A DNA stretch of 64,000 nucleotides from Chrysophaeum taylorii (lineage: Eukaryota; Sar; Pelagophyceae; Pelagomonadales; Pelagomonadaceae), in contig JAQMWT010000119.1 in NCBI GenBank assembly GCA_029834535.1, positions 62,001 to 126,000 of the forward strand, in the 5' to 3' direction. Of the stretch, positions 10,413 through 19,849 are shown piece after piece. The position numbers were made by a program, and so were the translations under genes. Below the pieces are notes generated by a model. It made no database searches. It was not told where the DNA came from and was given only the letters and a program-made list of their open reading frames with translations. Every line of letters begins with the position of its first letter. The first letter of the stretch is position 1.

Positions 10413-11146
10413 ATGTTGCTCCGAGTGGTCGTCGTTGTCTTGTGCGGCGTCGACGCGGGCACCCTCGTGCGGCCGCAGGGTCCCGTTCACCTGCGGTGGG
10501 GGCGACACGTTTCGGCGGAGTCGTCCACGCGCGAAGCGACGCACAAGCCGTTGTTCGTCGTCGTGCGCGGGGGTGACGTTAGTCGTGGAACCCCGGCGGA
10601 GCTCGTCGCGGCGAGCAAGCCCAAGGTCCACCCCGCGTGGGACGGCGACTGCGTCGATCTAGTCGTGGGGGCGTGCTTCGGCGGCGTCGCTGGTGAGAGG
10701 TCACGGAGGTGGCGCCCGAGCAAGCGCGCAGGCGTCGTCTTTTCCTTCACGCTCACGCGCGTCGCGAGGTGAGCTCCTATTCGGTCCTCGTGACTCTTCG
10801 CAGCGCCGTGGTCATGGCGGCCTCGAACATCGCATTTTCCGCCCTCGTTATCTGGCTCGGCACGGCCCAGGGTTTCCTGAGCGTCCACACCAACGTCATT
10901 CGAAACCAAGCCGGCAGCTGGCTCCAGTGGGCCCGCGCGCTGCCCATTATTCGCAAGATCGACGCCCGCAGACGACGGCGATGGGCGCGCACGCGTCGTC
11001 GCACCGACCCGGAGCTCAGTTTCCTTCACTTGCTCGACGGCGGCGGCGTCGAACAACTCGAAGAAATTGCCACGCGCAACGAACACGCCGTCCTCGGTGT
11101 CATGGTCGGCTTCATCTTCGGCTTGATCAAGGGAGCTCAGATTTGA
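10413..11146 (+). CDS. FUN14-domain membrane protein, two exons
   Basis: Exon 1 is 10413-10699 and exon 2 is 10804-11146. The 104-bp intron begins GTCACG and ends CTTCGCAG, and splicing makes a 209-residue protein. The N-terminus (MLLRVVVVVLCGVDAG) looks like a signal peptide. Residues ~80-209 match the FUN14 family: a glycine-rich helix (DLVVGACFGGVAGESAVV), a second hydrophobic helix (AFSALVIWLGTAQGFLSV), a basic/acidic amphipathic linker, and the typical end LEEIATRNEHAVLG followed by VMVGFIFGLI. FUN14 proteins sit in mitochondrial, ER or plastid membranes; FUNDC1 is a mitophagy receptor in animals. The LC3-interacting motif cannot be judged here. The donor is chosen because it alone joins the two frames; a stronger-looking GTGAGA donor eight bases upstream would break the frame. 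Confidence 0.75.
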
Positions 11147-11711
11147 TGACGGACGGCTTAATCATCTTCTTACCCCTCCCTGTCTGCTCTTGTCTTTCCT
11201 CGTGAGGCGCCGCATTCGCCTCGTGAGAGATATCGTCGTCGAAGGGGGCCCGCGCCGCCGCCGCCGCGCTCGAGGGAGGGGGATCGAGCGCGATCAATTC
11301 ACTCTCATCTGTGTTTGTTGTTTCATGCCCTGGCCTGGCTTTCGTTTATTTTTCACTTTCTCGGGATCGAGGTTTAGGCCCCGCTGGCGAATTCACGACG
11401 AAAATGTGGTCGGCCGCACTAACCTTTATAACTTCCTCCACCGCCGTTGCAGTCCGTTCACCCTCCGCTATCGGGCGCCTCGGAGGGGGAGCTGTTTTTT
11501 TCGACGCCGCGGTGCGTCGCCCAGAGTGCCCGAGGCGTGCGTGCCCCTCGTCCGACAAATTCCAATTCAATATCAATTTCGCGGACGTAGAGGAGGTTTT
11601 TTTTAGGGGTTGCGGATCGGTGCAGGTTTTGCTCGGTATTGTGTGTGGAACGTAGGATGACGGACACTTCGCGGTTCGACCCTGCGGTCATGATTTGCCT
11701 CTAGATTTGCA
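11147..11711. other. Intergenic, no gene recognised
   Basis: Several overlapping frames are open on both strands, as is usual in this GC-rich DNA, but none resembles a known family. I see no RNA gene or repeat. Confidence 0.4.
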
Positions 11712-12782
11712 CTATCGCTGGGCTATTGCGCATCGAGGTACTGTCACGTTTCTTCGGGGGGAGGGAGCCGCGAGGGCTCGCCCTCGCTCCCAGCGGCACT
11801 GAGAGGTCGCCTTCTTGAACATCCCGACGATGCTGGCGTGTTCCACCCACATGAAGCGAGAGCAGTCAAGATTAACGGGCATCCACAGGCTCTTTCTAGA
11901 GCTAGAAAAGCAAGTCGTCGATGCCATAACCCGCCGAGGAATTCCCACTCGAAGACCAATCTGGTGATCTCTTGGCCGTCTTACTCCGGCGTGGAGCGGC
12001 CAACGAGCTGTGTTGGGTCGAGCTCGACGCTCTCGAGGCCTTCGGCCAGAAGCGCGTTTACCACCACCCGTCGTCCCGACGAGGCAGCGAACTTCAAGGT
12101 CGAGTCGACGTCGCGAGACAGAACCAGCCGACGATCCAGCAGGAGATGTTTCGAGCGCGGCACATGAATGCGGCGGCCAAAAACGTCGGAGCGGGCCTGC
12201 GACGAGTGATACTCCAGCCAGAAATGCGGACACGCTTGCCGCGAACCAACGCAACTAACCCAGGACCGCGGACGGCATTGTTGGGACGACGATGCTGTTG
12301 AGCTCACAGCACCTCCACCGCCGTCGTACAACTCCCACTTCCGAAATTCCCAGCAGGCTTCAAACCGGTATCTCGGCGAAGTGCATCGCCGCGCCGCCGA
12401 TGCTACCGCTGTTTGGTCCAGACACTGTCCGAGCCGCCGTCGAGTGCGAACACCACAACCGAACCCGGACTGAAGCTGCGACCCGGAAGCGTCGAGCAGA
12501 ACGAGTCGTCGAGTTCCGACAAGCTTGGTGCGAACGCACAGGCGGTCGCCGCCGCAAAAGGTTCGAGGATGGGCACATCATCGAGAGCTCCCCCGCTGCA
12601 GCCCCATTGTTGACCAGCACCGAGGTTGACAACCTCGCCCGCGACCCCCAGAGCTCATTGAGCGCTTCCAAGACGCACCCACCATGCATGTCGATTGACC
12701 ACAGTCGCTGGCTCCGTGGACTGGCCCCACGGCCTCCTTGGAGGAGGAGTCGTCGAGCTGCTCCACGGCACACGATGTTCAT
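11712..12782 (-). pseudogene. Decayed unknown gene
   Basis: Consecutive minus-strand segments in different frames look like one broken protein. They include SIDMHGGCVLEALNELWG near 12680, then VVNLGAGQQWGC, PSLSELDDSFCSTLPG and VVVFALDGGSDSVW (12613-12410), then IHVPRSKHLLLDRRLVL and SGRRVVVNALLAEGL (12190-11990). Frame changes and stops between them point to decay, or to several very short introns. No family is assigned. Confidence 0.3.
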
Positions 12783-12840
12783 TCATTCATTACCCTAAAT
12801 TGGACTTACGACGACGACGGGAAGTGTGCGGGGTAATCCG

Positions 12841-12868
12841 ATTCAATTCAATTCAATTCAATTCATTT
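12841..12868. repeat. (ATTCA)n short tandem repeat
   Basis: Five to six tandem ATTCA units lie about 30 bp upstream of the capping-enzyme start codon, in the presumed 5' leader or promoter. Confidence 0.85.
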
Positions 12869-12898
12869 CATTCAAGGGCTAGAGTCGCCGCTCCGAGG

Positions 12899-15800
12899 AT
12901 GGCGAGCCAGGATGGTGAGTACCAACGGCGAGAATGGCGGCGCGGTGGGGACGATCGGACGACGGGTGGACGCGGGCAGCAGCAGCGGCGGCAGCAAGTA
13001 TCATCACCACCAACAGCAACAACGAATAGTAGTAATTGGCGGTCATCATCGGGGCGAGACGAGTTTGTGGGGAAGACGTTGACCGCGAGGGTGACGACGG
13101 TGTCGACGAAGCCGCAGGGGGTGTTCGTGGAAGGCGACGGGTTCAAGGGTCGCGCGCTGGTGCGAGCGAGCAGCTCCGTAGTGGTGCGGTCGCTGCGAGA
13201 AGGCGAAAAGGTGCGAGTGGTCGTCACGGGCTCTGACAAGCAGGGCCGGCTGGACGCGAAGCTCGCGCCGGCGAAAACGCGGCGGGAGAGTCGCGGGGGT
13301 GGCGCCGCGAGCGGTCGGAAGCTCGTGATCCTCGACCTAAACGGCGTGCTGTGCGACCGCGGGCCTTACAAAGCCCGACGCGACGCGCTGGCGGTCCGGC
13401 CGCGCGCGATGGAGTTTTTGTCGCTGTGCTTCGAGCACTTTGACGTCGCGGTGTGGAGCTGCGGGAAGCGCGAGAACATGGAGATGTCGCTCTTCGACGG
13501 GCGGAGCCTCGTGTTCTCCTGGGACCAGTCAAAGTCGACGAGTCTGTGGCCGCGGACGTCGAGCGTCGCCGCGGGCAAGCCGCTCTTCCTCAAGGAGCTC
13601 TCCAAGGTGTGGGAGACGAGTTTCGACGAGGATGACGCGTGGCGACCGCGGCGGGTCCGGTACGCGCCGGGCGAGACCCTTCTCATCGACAATCACGACG
13701 AGAAGTTCGAGAAAAATCCCCCGGAGAACTGCGCGGTCGTGCCGACGTGGACGGGCGACGACGACGATTCCGCGCTCGGCGCGGGAAGCGAGATCGTCGC
13801 GCGACTCGCGAGGTTTGGGAATTTCGAGGCCCCAGGACAAGAAATAGAAGGCCACGAGAGTCCGGGGGAGCGGTTCGCGCGGCTGTTCTGCGCGTCTCCG
13901 ACCCACGCGCGCGCGGTTCCGGAATATCCGGCGTCGCGGTACGTCGAGCTCGCGGACTCGCCCGGGCCGCGGGCCAAGCCGCTGCGGCGGCGGGACTTGA
14001 GCGTGATCGGTTCGGAGCCGTTTTTGGTGGCGGAAAAGACCGACGGCGAGCGCGGGTGGTTCTTCCAGTGCGGCCTCGGGACCTTTCTCCTGCGACGCGA
14101 CCTCTCGGTCGCCGAGAAGCTGGGGGACGACGGCGACGACGACAAAGTCGCCATCCTCGACGGCGAGATGATTTCGGACCAGAAGCTGTTCGTGGCCTTC
14201 GACGCGGTGCGGTGCGACGGCGAGGACGTCGGCGCCGTCGAAACGGGGGGCGCCCTCGAGCGTCTCGCCCGGAGCCGCAAGCTTCTCGAGCGCGAGAAGA
14301 CGCGTCGGGATTGGACGATCGTCGCCAAAACCTACTGGCGGCCCTCGGCCCCCGACTTGGAAACCAAGATACGCCGCGTCCTCGAGACGGGCGAGTTTTC
14401 TGGAAAGGACCGCACCACAAAGTCCGACGGCCTGATATTTGCGCGCGCCCGCGACGTCGACGGCTACTATCGCGCCGTCTGCTTCAAGCACAAGCCTATC
14501 GTCACGATCGACTTCCGCCTCGCGGGATACCGTAGCGGCGCGGTCGACGCGGCCGTCGTCGACGGCGGCGTCGAGCACGTCGTCGCCTCGATCCGTCTCG
14601 ACCGGAAGTATCCGCGCCGAACGATCGTCGAGTGCGACTACCGCGACGGCGAGTGGCGCGTCCTCCGCGAGCGACCGGACAAGTCCAAACCAAACTCGCT
14701 CCGCGTCGCCTGGGCCGGCCTCGAGGCCCTCGCCGACCGCCTGACGGTCGAGGATATCGTTTCAGCCTTACGCCGAGGGGCCGACCTGCACGCCGCAAAC
14801 CACTACGACGCCCTCCAGAAGCGGCGCAACAACAGGAGATCCCTCGACGACGAAATGCACCGTCTCCGCCGCCTCAACAACCTCGTCAAGGCGCTCACGA
14901 TCGAGCGCTTCTTCTTCTTTAACGACCTCCGCCCGAGGCCAACGGAGGACGACGTTGAAGATGATGATGACAGGACCCCGCGCGTCCTCGCCGTGCTGCG
15001 CGAGCCGGCGACTCACGGCAAGCAGCAGCACCGCGGCCGACGCAAGCGGCCGGCGTCCATCCTCGAGCTCGGCTGCGGAAGGGGCGGCGACCTCGGCAAG
15101 TACGCCGCCAAGTTTGAGGTCGAGGCGCTCGTGGGCGTGGACGCGTCGGTCGAGGCGTTGAAGGAGGCAAAGCGCCGCTGGAACCACCACCACCACCACC
15201 ACCACCACCACCACAAGTCGTCGTCGTCGTCGTCGTCGTCTTCAAGGGGCGCGTTCCTGGCGGGCGACGTGGGCGACTCGGGGCTCTCGGAGCTCGTCGC
15301 TGCCGCCGCCGAATCCCTCGGCCGCCCGCGCGAGCAGTGGGCCGACCTCGTCGCGTGCCAGTTCGCGCTCCACTACGCGTGCGGCTCGAGAGACCGCCTC
15401 GGGGCGCTTTTTACCGCCGTCGCGCGGGCCCTCGAGCCGACCAACGGCGTCTTCGTCGCGACCGTCGTCGACTGGCGCGCGCTCCGCGACCTCCTCCGCA
15501 CCTCGGACCGCCGCGTTTCCACCCTCTGCTCGGTCGACGCCGACGACGCGACCCTCGACGCCCTCGAAGCGCTCTCTCCAGACGAGGACGCCGCTGCTGC
15601 CTTTGGGCTCCGCTATACGTTTTCGCTCGGCGACGCGGTCGAAGCCTGCGACGAGTTTGTCGTCCACGTACCCTCGGTCGCCGCTCTCGCCCGCGACTCG
15701 GGCCTCGACCTCCGCGCGGCCCTTCCCTTTCCGCGCTTGCTCGCTGCCGAGAACGATCGCGACCCGGCCGCCTTTGCCGCGCTCGCCGCGGATATCGGGG

Positions 15801-15910
15801 TGCGTCCAGCCCGCGACGACGACCCCCACCCCCCGCTCTCGGACGACCAATTCAAAGTCTCCAGCCTCTACCTCGCCCTCGCCTTCGTCAAACAGCAGCA
15901 GCCGCCATAG
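12899..15910 (+). CDS. Multifunctional mRNA capping enzyme: OB-fold, FCP1-like HAD, guanylyltransferase, cap N7-methyltransferase
   Basis: A 1003-residue frame from the ATG at 12899 (MASQDGEYQ); an upstream ATG at 12695 would read through the ATTCA repeat and is less likely. A low-complexity N-terminus is followed by an S1/OB-like strand region (GKTLTARVTTVSTKPQGVFV). An FCP1/NIF-type HAD domain begins at residue ~143 (VILDLNGVLCD; Asp146, with Asn148 where HADs usually have Asp). The guanylyltransferase follows: motif I EKTDGER with Lys380 as the GMP-accepting lysine, LDGEMI, KSDGLIF and FKHKPIVTIDF. The methyltransferase has ILELGCGRGGDLGKY (~721), VGVDAS, ACQFALHYACGS and a typical C-terminus. 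The protein would guanylylate and N7-methylate 5' ends of nuclear transcripts. No Cet1-type or Cys-phosphatase RNA triphosphatase is visible. A GTGAGT donor-like site at 12915 leaves open an unspliced intron near the start. Convergent with Nup96, 24 bp between stops. Confidence 0.9.
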   Translation: MASQDGEYQRREWRRGGDDRTTGGRGQQQRRQQVSSPPTATTNSSNWRSSSGRDEFVGKTLTARVTTVSTKPQGVFVEGDGFKGRALVRASSSVVVRSLREGEKVRVVVTGSDKQGRLDAKLAPAKTRRESRGGGAASGRKLVILDLNGVLCDRGPYKARRDALAVRPRAMEFLSLCFEHFDVAVWSCGKRENMEMSLFDGRSLVFSWDQSKSTSLWPRTSSVAAGKPLFLKELSKVWETSFDEDDAWRPRRVRYAPGETLLIDNHDEKFEKNPPENCAVVPTWTGDDDDSALGAGSEIVARLARFGNFEAPGQEIEGHESPGERFARLFCASPTHARAVPEYPASRYVELADSPGPRAKPLRRRDLSVIGSEPFLVAEKTDGERGWFFQCGLGTFLLRRDLSVAEKLGDDGDDDKVAILDGEMISDQKLFVAFDAVRCDGEDVGAVETGGALERLARSRKLLEREKTRRDWTIVAKTYWRPSAPDLETKIRRVLETGEFSGKDRTTKSDGLIFARARDVDGYYRAVCFKHKPIVTIDFRLAGYRSGAVDAAVVDGGVEHVVASIRLDRKYPRRTIVECDYRDGEWRVLRERPDKSKPNSLRVAWAGLEALADRLTVEDIVSALRRGADLHAANHYDALQKRRNNRRSLDDEMHRLRRLNNLVKALTIERFFFFNDLRPRPTEDDVEDDDDRTPRVLAVLREPATHGKQQHRGRRKRPASILELGCGRGGDLGKYAAKFEVEALVGVDASVEALKEAKRRWNHHHHHHHHHHKSSSSSSSSSRGAFLAGDVGDSGLSELVAAAAESLGRPREQWADLVACQFALHYACGSRDRLGALFTAVARALEPTNGVFVATVVDWRALRDLLRTSDRRVSTLCSVDADDATLDALEALSPDEDAAAAFGLRYTFSLGDAVEACDEFVVHVPSVAALARDSGLDLRAALPFPRLLAAENDRDPAAFAALAADIGVRPARDDDPHPPLSDDQFKVSSLYLALAFVKQQQPP
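15185..15244 (+). repeat. Coding (CAC)n and (TCG)n microsatellites
   Basis: Ten CAC codons (poly-His, residues 763-772) followed by a serine run from TCG/TCT codons interrupt the methyltransferase domain shortly after its SAM-binding motif. Confidence 0.95.
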
Positions 15911-15934
15911 AGGAAAATTGGAACTAATTCACTA

Positions 15935-18517
15935 CTACGTGGCTATTTCGTCGTCGGTACTGCTGCTGCCGCCGCGAAGGAGGTCGACGGCGAGGTCGTC
16001 GAGGAGGGCGAGGCGGGCTTGAGGCGCCAAGAACCTCGAGCGAGCGAGGTCATCAAAAAGCGCGGGTTTCTCCGAGGGGGGGGCGCGGTCGAGCTCGATG
16101 GTGGCGAGGGTGGTCGTGATGTGTTGGCGGAAGGCGCGCTGGAGATGGGGGACGTGGACGGTCCCGGCCGAGGCCCCGACAGTCGGCGGCCGGTCGTCTT
16201 CGTAGTCGTCGACGCGGTCGCGGAGGCGTCGCGCCGCCGCGCCGAGATCCACCTGGCTGTCCTTCTTCTTCTCCTCCGCGAAGCGCAGAAAGTCGAGGTA
16301 GAGGCCGGCACCCCGCCGCCAGTCGTCGTCGTCGTCGAGCCGCGAATCGAGGTCCTCGAGGAGCGCGCGAAGGCTCGTTAGGTCGTGGTCGTGGGCTCGG
16401 AAAAAAAACAGAGCGCGCGCGGGCTGCGCGGCGCGGAGCAGGGCCTCGTGGGCGCCATTAAAGTCTTGGGCCTTGATGAGCGCGGCGGCGTGGGCGACGG
16501 GCGGACCGTCGATGCCGGCGCGGAGACCGGTCGCAGCTTGGAACCACGGTTCCGGAAGGCCCAGGACCTGGACGAGCTCGTCGTTGTGGCGGGTCGAGGC
16601 GCCGCGCGCGTAGAGCCGCCGGTCGAGAATTTGGCGCGCGAGGCGCTCGCGCACGAGGGGGTCGGGAAAACTCGCCGCGACCACGAAAAGCGCCCAGTCG
16701 GCGCGGCCCCGCGCGAGGAGCTGGAAGACGAGCCCGTCGCCGAGCCGCGAGCGTATCGCGACGTTTTCTTCGCGCGCGTTCAGGTGGAGCGCGTCGAGGA
16801 GGAGGTGGAGGTGCCAGGAGCTCGCGACGTCCCCGGCGAGCCTCCCGGGCAGCGAAAACGGCGAGAGCGCGCGCGCGTACGAGGAATCGTCGCCGACGTC
16901 GGCCTCGTCGTCGTCGTACGCGAGTCGCGCGCTCCCGTCGCGGCACCCGAGCTGCAGGAGGCGGTACTCGCGCGCGACCTCGGTTCCGTTGGGAAGGGCG
17001 AGGGGCCGCCGCGCCGTCGCGCGGTCGAAGGCGGCGGCTTCGAAAGAGGCGACGCCGCGCGAGAGCGACGCCGAGCCGCGCCGCTCGTACCACACGTGCA
17101 ACCCGAGCCGCGCGAACCAATCGAGGCCGGCCGCGCGGTCGTCCTCTTCTTCCTCCTCGGCGCTCATCGCGAGGATGTGGTCCTCGAGCTCGAGGCGCCC
17201 GGCGGCGATCCCGAGGGCCCGCGCGAGCAATGCCCGGCTCGCGTCGCTCGCCTCGGCGTTGGCCGCGTCGAACGCGCCGTCCAGAGCTCCTCGCGCCTCG
17301 GGCGCCGCGCGCGACGCGATCGCCAGCGCCAGCCGCGTGCACTGGCCCTCGATCGCGCGCTCGGCCGCGGCCGCCGCGTCGCGGCGGCACAGCCGACGTG
17401 CGACGTCGCGGTACACGACCGCCATCGGCGCGGCGTCGTCGAGCTCCTCGTCCTCCTCGCCCGCGGCCGCCTCGCCCGCCAGCCACGCGCTCACCGCTTC
17501 GTACCGCGCGTCGCGACCCGCCGCCGACCGCCGCGCCCCGGCGGCCGTCGCGAAATACCGCCGCCGCCGGTCGTTCGACTGCGCCTCCGTCGCGACCAGC
17601 GACGCCGTCGGCGGCGGCAGGTTCCCGTTCGCGCCCGACTCTTTTTCCCCGTCGTCGTCGTCGTCGTCGTCGTCGTCGGGTGGCGCGGCAAACCAGAGCG
17701 CCGACACGAGCTCCCACGACCGCGCGACGACGCGGTCCCCGCAGTCCCCGTACACCTCGGCGTAGTCGGCCGCAGTGCGCGCGAGCGCCCGACGCCGCCG
17801 GTCGTGCGCGCGGAACGGCATGTCTCCGACCGCGATTACCTGCAACCGGTTGAGCGCGACCGCCAGAGCTCGCTCGGGAACCTCCGCGACTCTCGCCGCC
17901 GACACAGACACGCGCTGCGCCCCGACGACGGGCCTCGCGACGCGCCCGTCCGCCGACACGCTCGCCCGGAAGGACCGGCCCATGAAGAGCCCGTAGTCCC
18001 GCCCGTGAGACGACAGACCGCGCGCCTCGCGACCCGGAAAGTGGGTTCGGTGCGCGCGCTCCAGCATCCGCGCCGTCTCCAGATTCGCCTCCCCCACCTT
18101 GGCCGGCGGCTCGACGACGCGCGACTCGAGAAGCACCCGCGACGGCGTCCGCCACTTCTTCTTCTTCATCATCGTCATCCCCGCGGACGACGACGCCGCG
18201 TTCTCCGCCAACGAACGCCGCTTCCCGGGCGACGCCACCGACCGCGCGCGCGACGTACCCTCGGCACCGAGACCGAGCTGTGCTGCCAGACCCATCGTCT
18301 CGCGACCTCCGAGCACGCCCCGCTCTCGCTCGTCCACTGCCATGTCCGTCGGCGACGCAAACAGCCCCCCGGGCGAGTACACCACGTGCTGCGACGATCG
18401 CCGCCGCGGCTCTTCATCATACTCCTCCTCATCCTCCCCCGGAGCTTGCATCCGCACATTCCGAACCTCTTCTTCCTCATCTTCCTCGTCATCTTCCTCG
18501 AGCCCTAGTCGCACCAT
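15935..18517 (-). CDS. NUP96: Nucleoporin Nup96-like (Nup145C), stand-alone
   Basis: An 860-residue single-exon protein on the minus strand from the ATG at 18517. It begins with an acidic, low-complexity region (EEDDEEDEEEE). It then has the Nup96 signature RDYGLFMGRSFRASVS at about residues 177-192, and a long alpha-solenoid containing SSWHLHLLLDALHLN, the family's WHLW-type motif. Nup96 is part of the Y-complex of the nuclear pore. In animals and fungi it is normally made as a Nup98-Nup96 precursor cleaved at HFS. Here no FG repeats or autoproteolytic domain are in frame: upstream minus-strand frames are short and stop before 18783. Either it is separately encoded, or a Nup98 part is joined by an unseen intron. 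An Asp run (GAC repeats near 17660) is coding. Confidence 0.75.
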   Translation of the reverse strand: MVRLGLEEDDEEDEEEEVRNVRMQAPGEDEEEYDEEPRRRSSQHVVYSPGGLFASPTDMAVDERERGVLGGRETMGLAAQLGLGAEGTSRARSVASPGKRRSLAENAASSSAGMTMMKKKKWRTPSRVLLESRVVEPPAKVGEANLETARMLERAHRTHFPGREARGLSSHGRDYGLFMGRSFRASVSADGRVARPVVGAQRVSVSAARVAEVPERALAVALNRLQVIAVGDMPFRAHDRRRRALARTAADYAEVYGDCGDRVVARSWELVSALWFAAPPDDDDDDDDDGEKESGANGNLPPPTASLVATEAQSNDRRRRYFATAAGARRSAAGRDARYEAVSAWLAGEAAAGEEDEELDDAAPMAVVYRDVARRLCRRDAAAAAERAIEGQCTRLALAIASRAAPEARGALDGAFDAANAEASDASRALLARALGIAAGRLELEDHILAMSAEEEEEDDRAAGLDWFARLGLHVWYERRGSASLSRGVASFEAAAFDRATARRPLALPNGTEVAREYRLLQLGCRDGSARLAYDDDEADVGDDSSYARALSPFSLPGRLAGDVASSWHLHLLLDALHLNAREENVAIRSRLGDGLVFQLLARGRADWALFVVAASFPDPLVRERLARQILDRRLYARGASTRHNDELVQVLGLPEPWFQAATGLRAGIDGPPVAHAAALIKAQDFNGAHEALLRAAQPARALFFFRAHDHDLTSLRALLEDLDSRLDDDDDWRRGAGLYLDFLRFAEEKKKDSQVDLGAAARRLRDRVDDYEDDRPPTVGASAGTVHVPHLQRAFRQHITTTLATIELDRAPPSEKPALFDDLARSRFLAPQARLALLDDLAVDLLRGGSSSTDDEIAT

Positions 18518-19445
18518 TTCAACGCTTCCAACACGCTGCTGGCGACATCACTCGACGCGCGCTTTTGTCTAACCGCCGTCGGGCTGCACTCACTGAGAGA
18601 TAGATTGATTTGGGGGGGAGGGGAATGCGCGCGACGCGTGGGCATGTAGAGTGAATTCCGCGTGGTGCCTGGGGGGGAGGACTTCCCTAAATACTCTACG
18701 CCTGGCACCCATTGCCCGGAGCGTTCAGCGGGCGGATGTCGACGTGGTGCTTGGTGAGACCGGCCAGCTAATTGAGCTTCCAAGCTGGCGGCCCTACGTG
18801 ACGTGTTCCCTCAGGTCCACGCGGATTAAGTTTGCCTCACCGGACGCCCTACTAACAAATCCCCGGCGGTGAGCCCCCCCCTCCCCGGCCGGGACTCCGA
18901 AAAGCTTGGCGCCTTGGGCACGCAAGCTGGGCAGCGTTCGCGCAACTTTCCACAAGCCGCAGCAGCTGCGCATTCTGAGATACAAGTACTACACCCGCGT
19001 GCGCGCCATTGTGACGGTTGCGCATTTCTCCCATGTTCTGCCCCTATCGGGAGAGCATCCTGCCTTGGTCCCACCAAGAATCTCCTGTTGCCTTTCGTTT
19101 GAGTCTCATCCTCTCGAGACTCCTAAACACCTGCATGTCCTACCATATCTTGCTTGTATTTCCCCGAATCTCCTGCTTATTAATTCCCTAATAATAAAAT
19201 TTGGAGCGTAAACCTGAAGAAGACGTCCGTGGGTGCTATAGCGGCATAAAAGTGTGTATGGGCGGCTTCTCCGGATTAGCCTATTTGGACCATACACTTC
19301 TCGCTACATAAAGCTGTAGTAACCGCCACAGGTGCCTAGGTGTTAGCTTATAGCGGGAGCGTCCGTGAGCTCTGTCGATTTGGAAGGCCGCGTTGCGACC
19401 GCCGGCCGACTTAAAGGGGGGGGGGCGGGTTCAGTGATTTGGGCT
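18518..19445. other. Intergenic, no gene recognised
   Basis: No convincing gene. Base composition drops to lower GC after about 19100, towards the retrotransposon. Frames such as one around 18906-19211 are open but resemble nothing known to me. Confidence 0.4.
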
Positions 19446-19849
19446 TCCAGAGAGCTACACTATTATGTGTACGATACTGGAGCATTTTCACACGTATCTC
19501 TACACGAGGGTTTTCTCTCCGTAATACGGCTTTCCCTCTTTCTCTCCTTTTTTTCCTTACCCTTCCGCCCTTTTTACTTCATGACTATGAAGAACCCAGT
19601 CTGAAGCTCTTTTCCAACATGGAGTAGGCCTCCAGGTGCGTACCGTCGGGTATGGGGCTTTCTGTTTAATTAACAGAGACTTCGTTCCCTGTTGTCAGTG
19701 TAAACGCTTCTATGGGACCTAATGTCCTTAAGGAGTTAGGGCCTAAATCCCTACCTTGTGTAGTAGCATGTGACAAGCGGAATGGTCTGTACACGCCTAA
19801 GACTGCACGCAGTCTCTACCATGTACCCGGAGAGGGTGAAATCTCTCCA
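19446..19849 (+). repeat. 5' LTR of the copia-like element
   Basis: 404 bp starting TCCAGAGAGCTACAC and ending AAATCTCTCCA, repeated at 39090-39493. No TG start is seen, so the left end may be off by a few bases. Confidence 0.88.

Noticed and set aside
12695-12898. Upstream ATG at 12695 as capping-enzyme start
   Set aside because: The extra 68 residues read through an ATTCA microsatellite and overlap a decayed minus-strand gene; the ATG at 12899 gives a better start.
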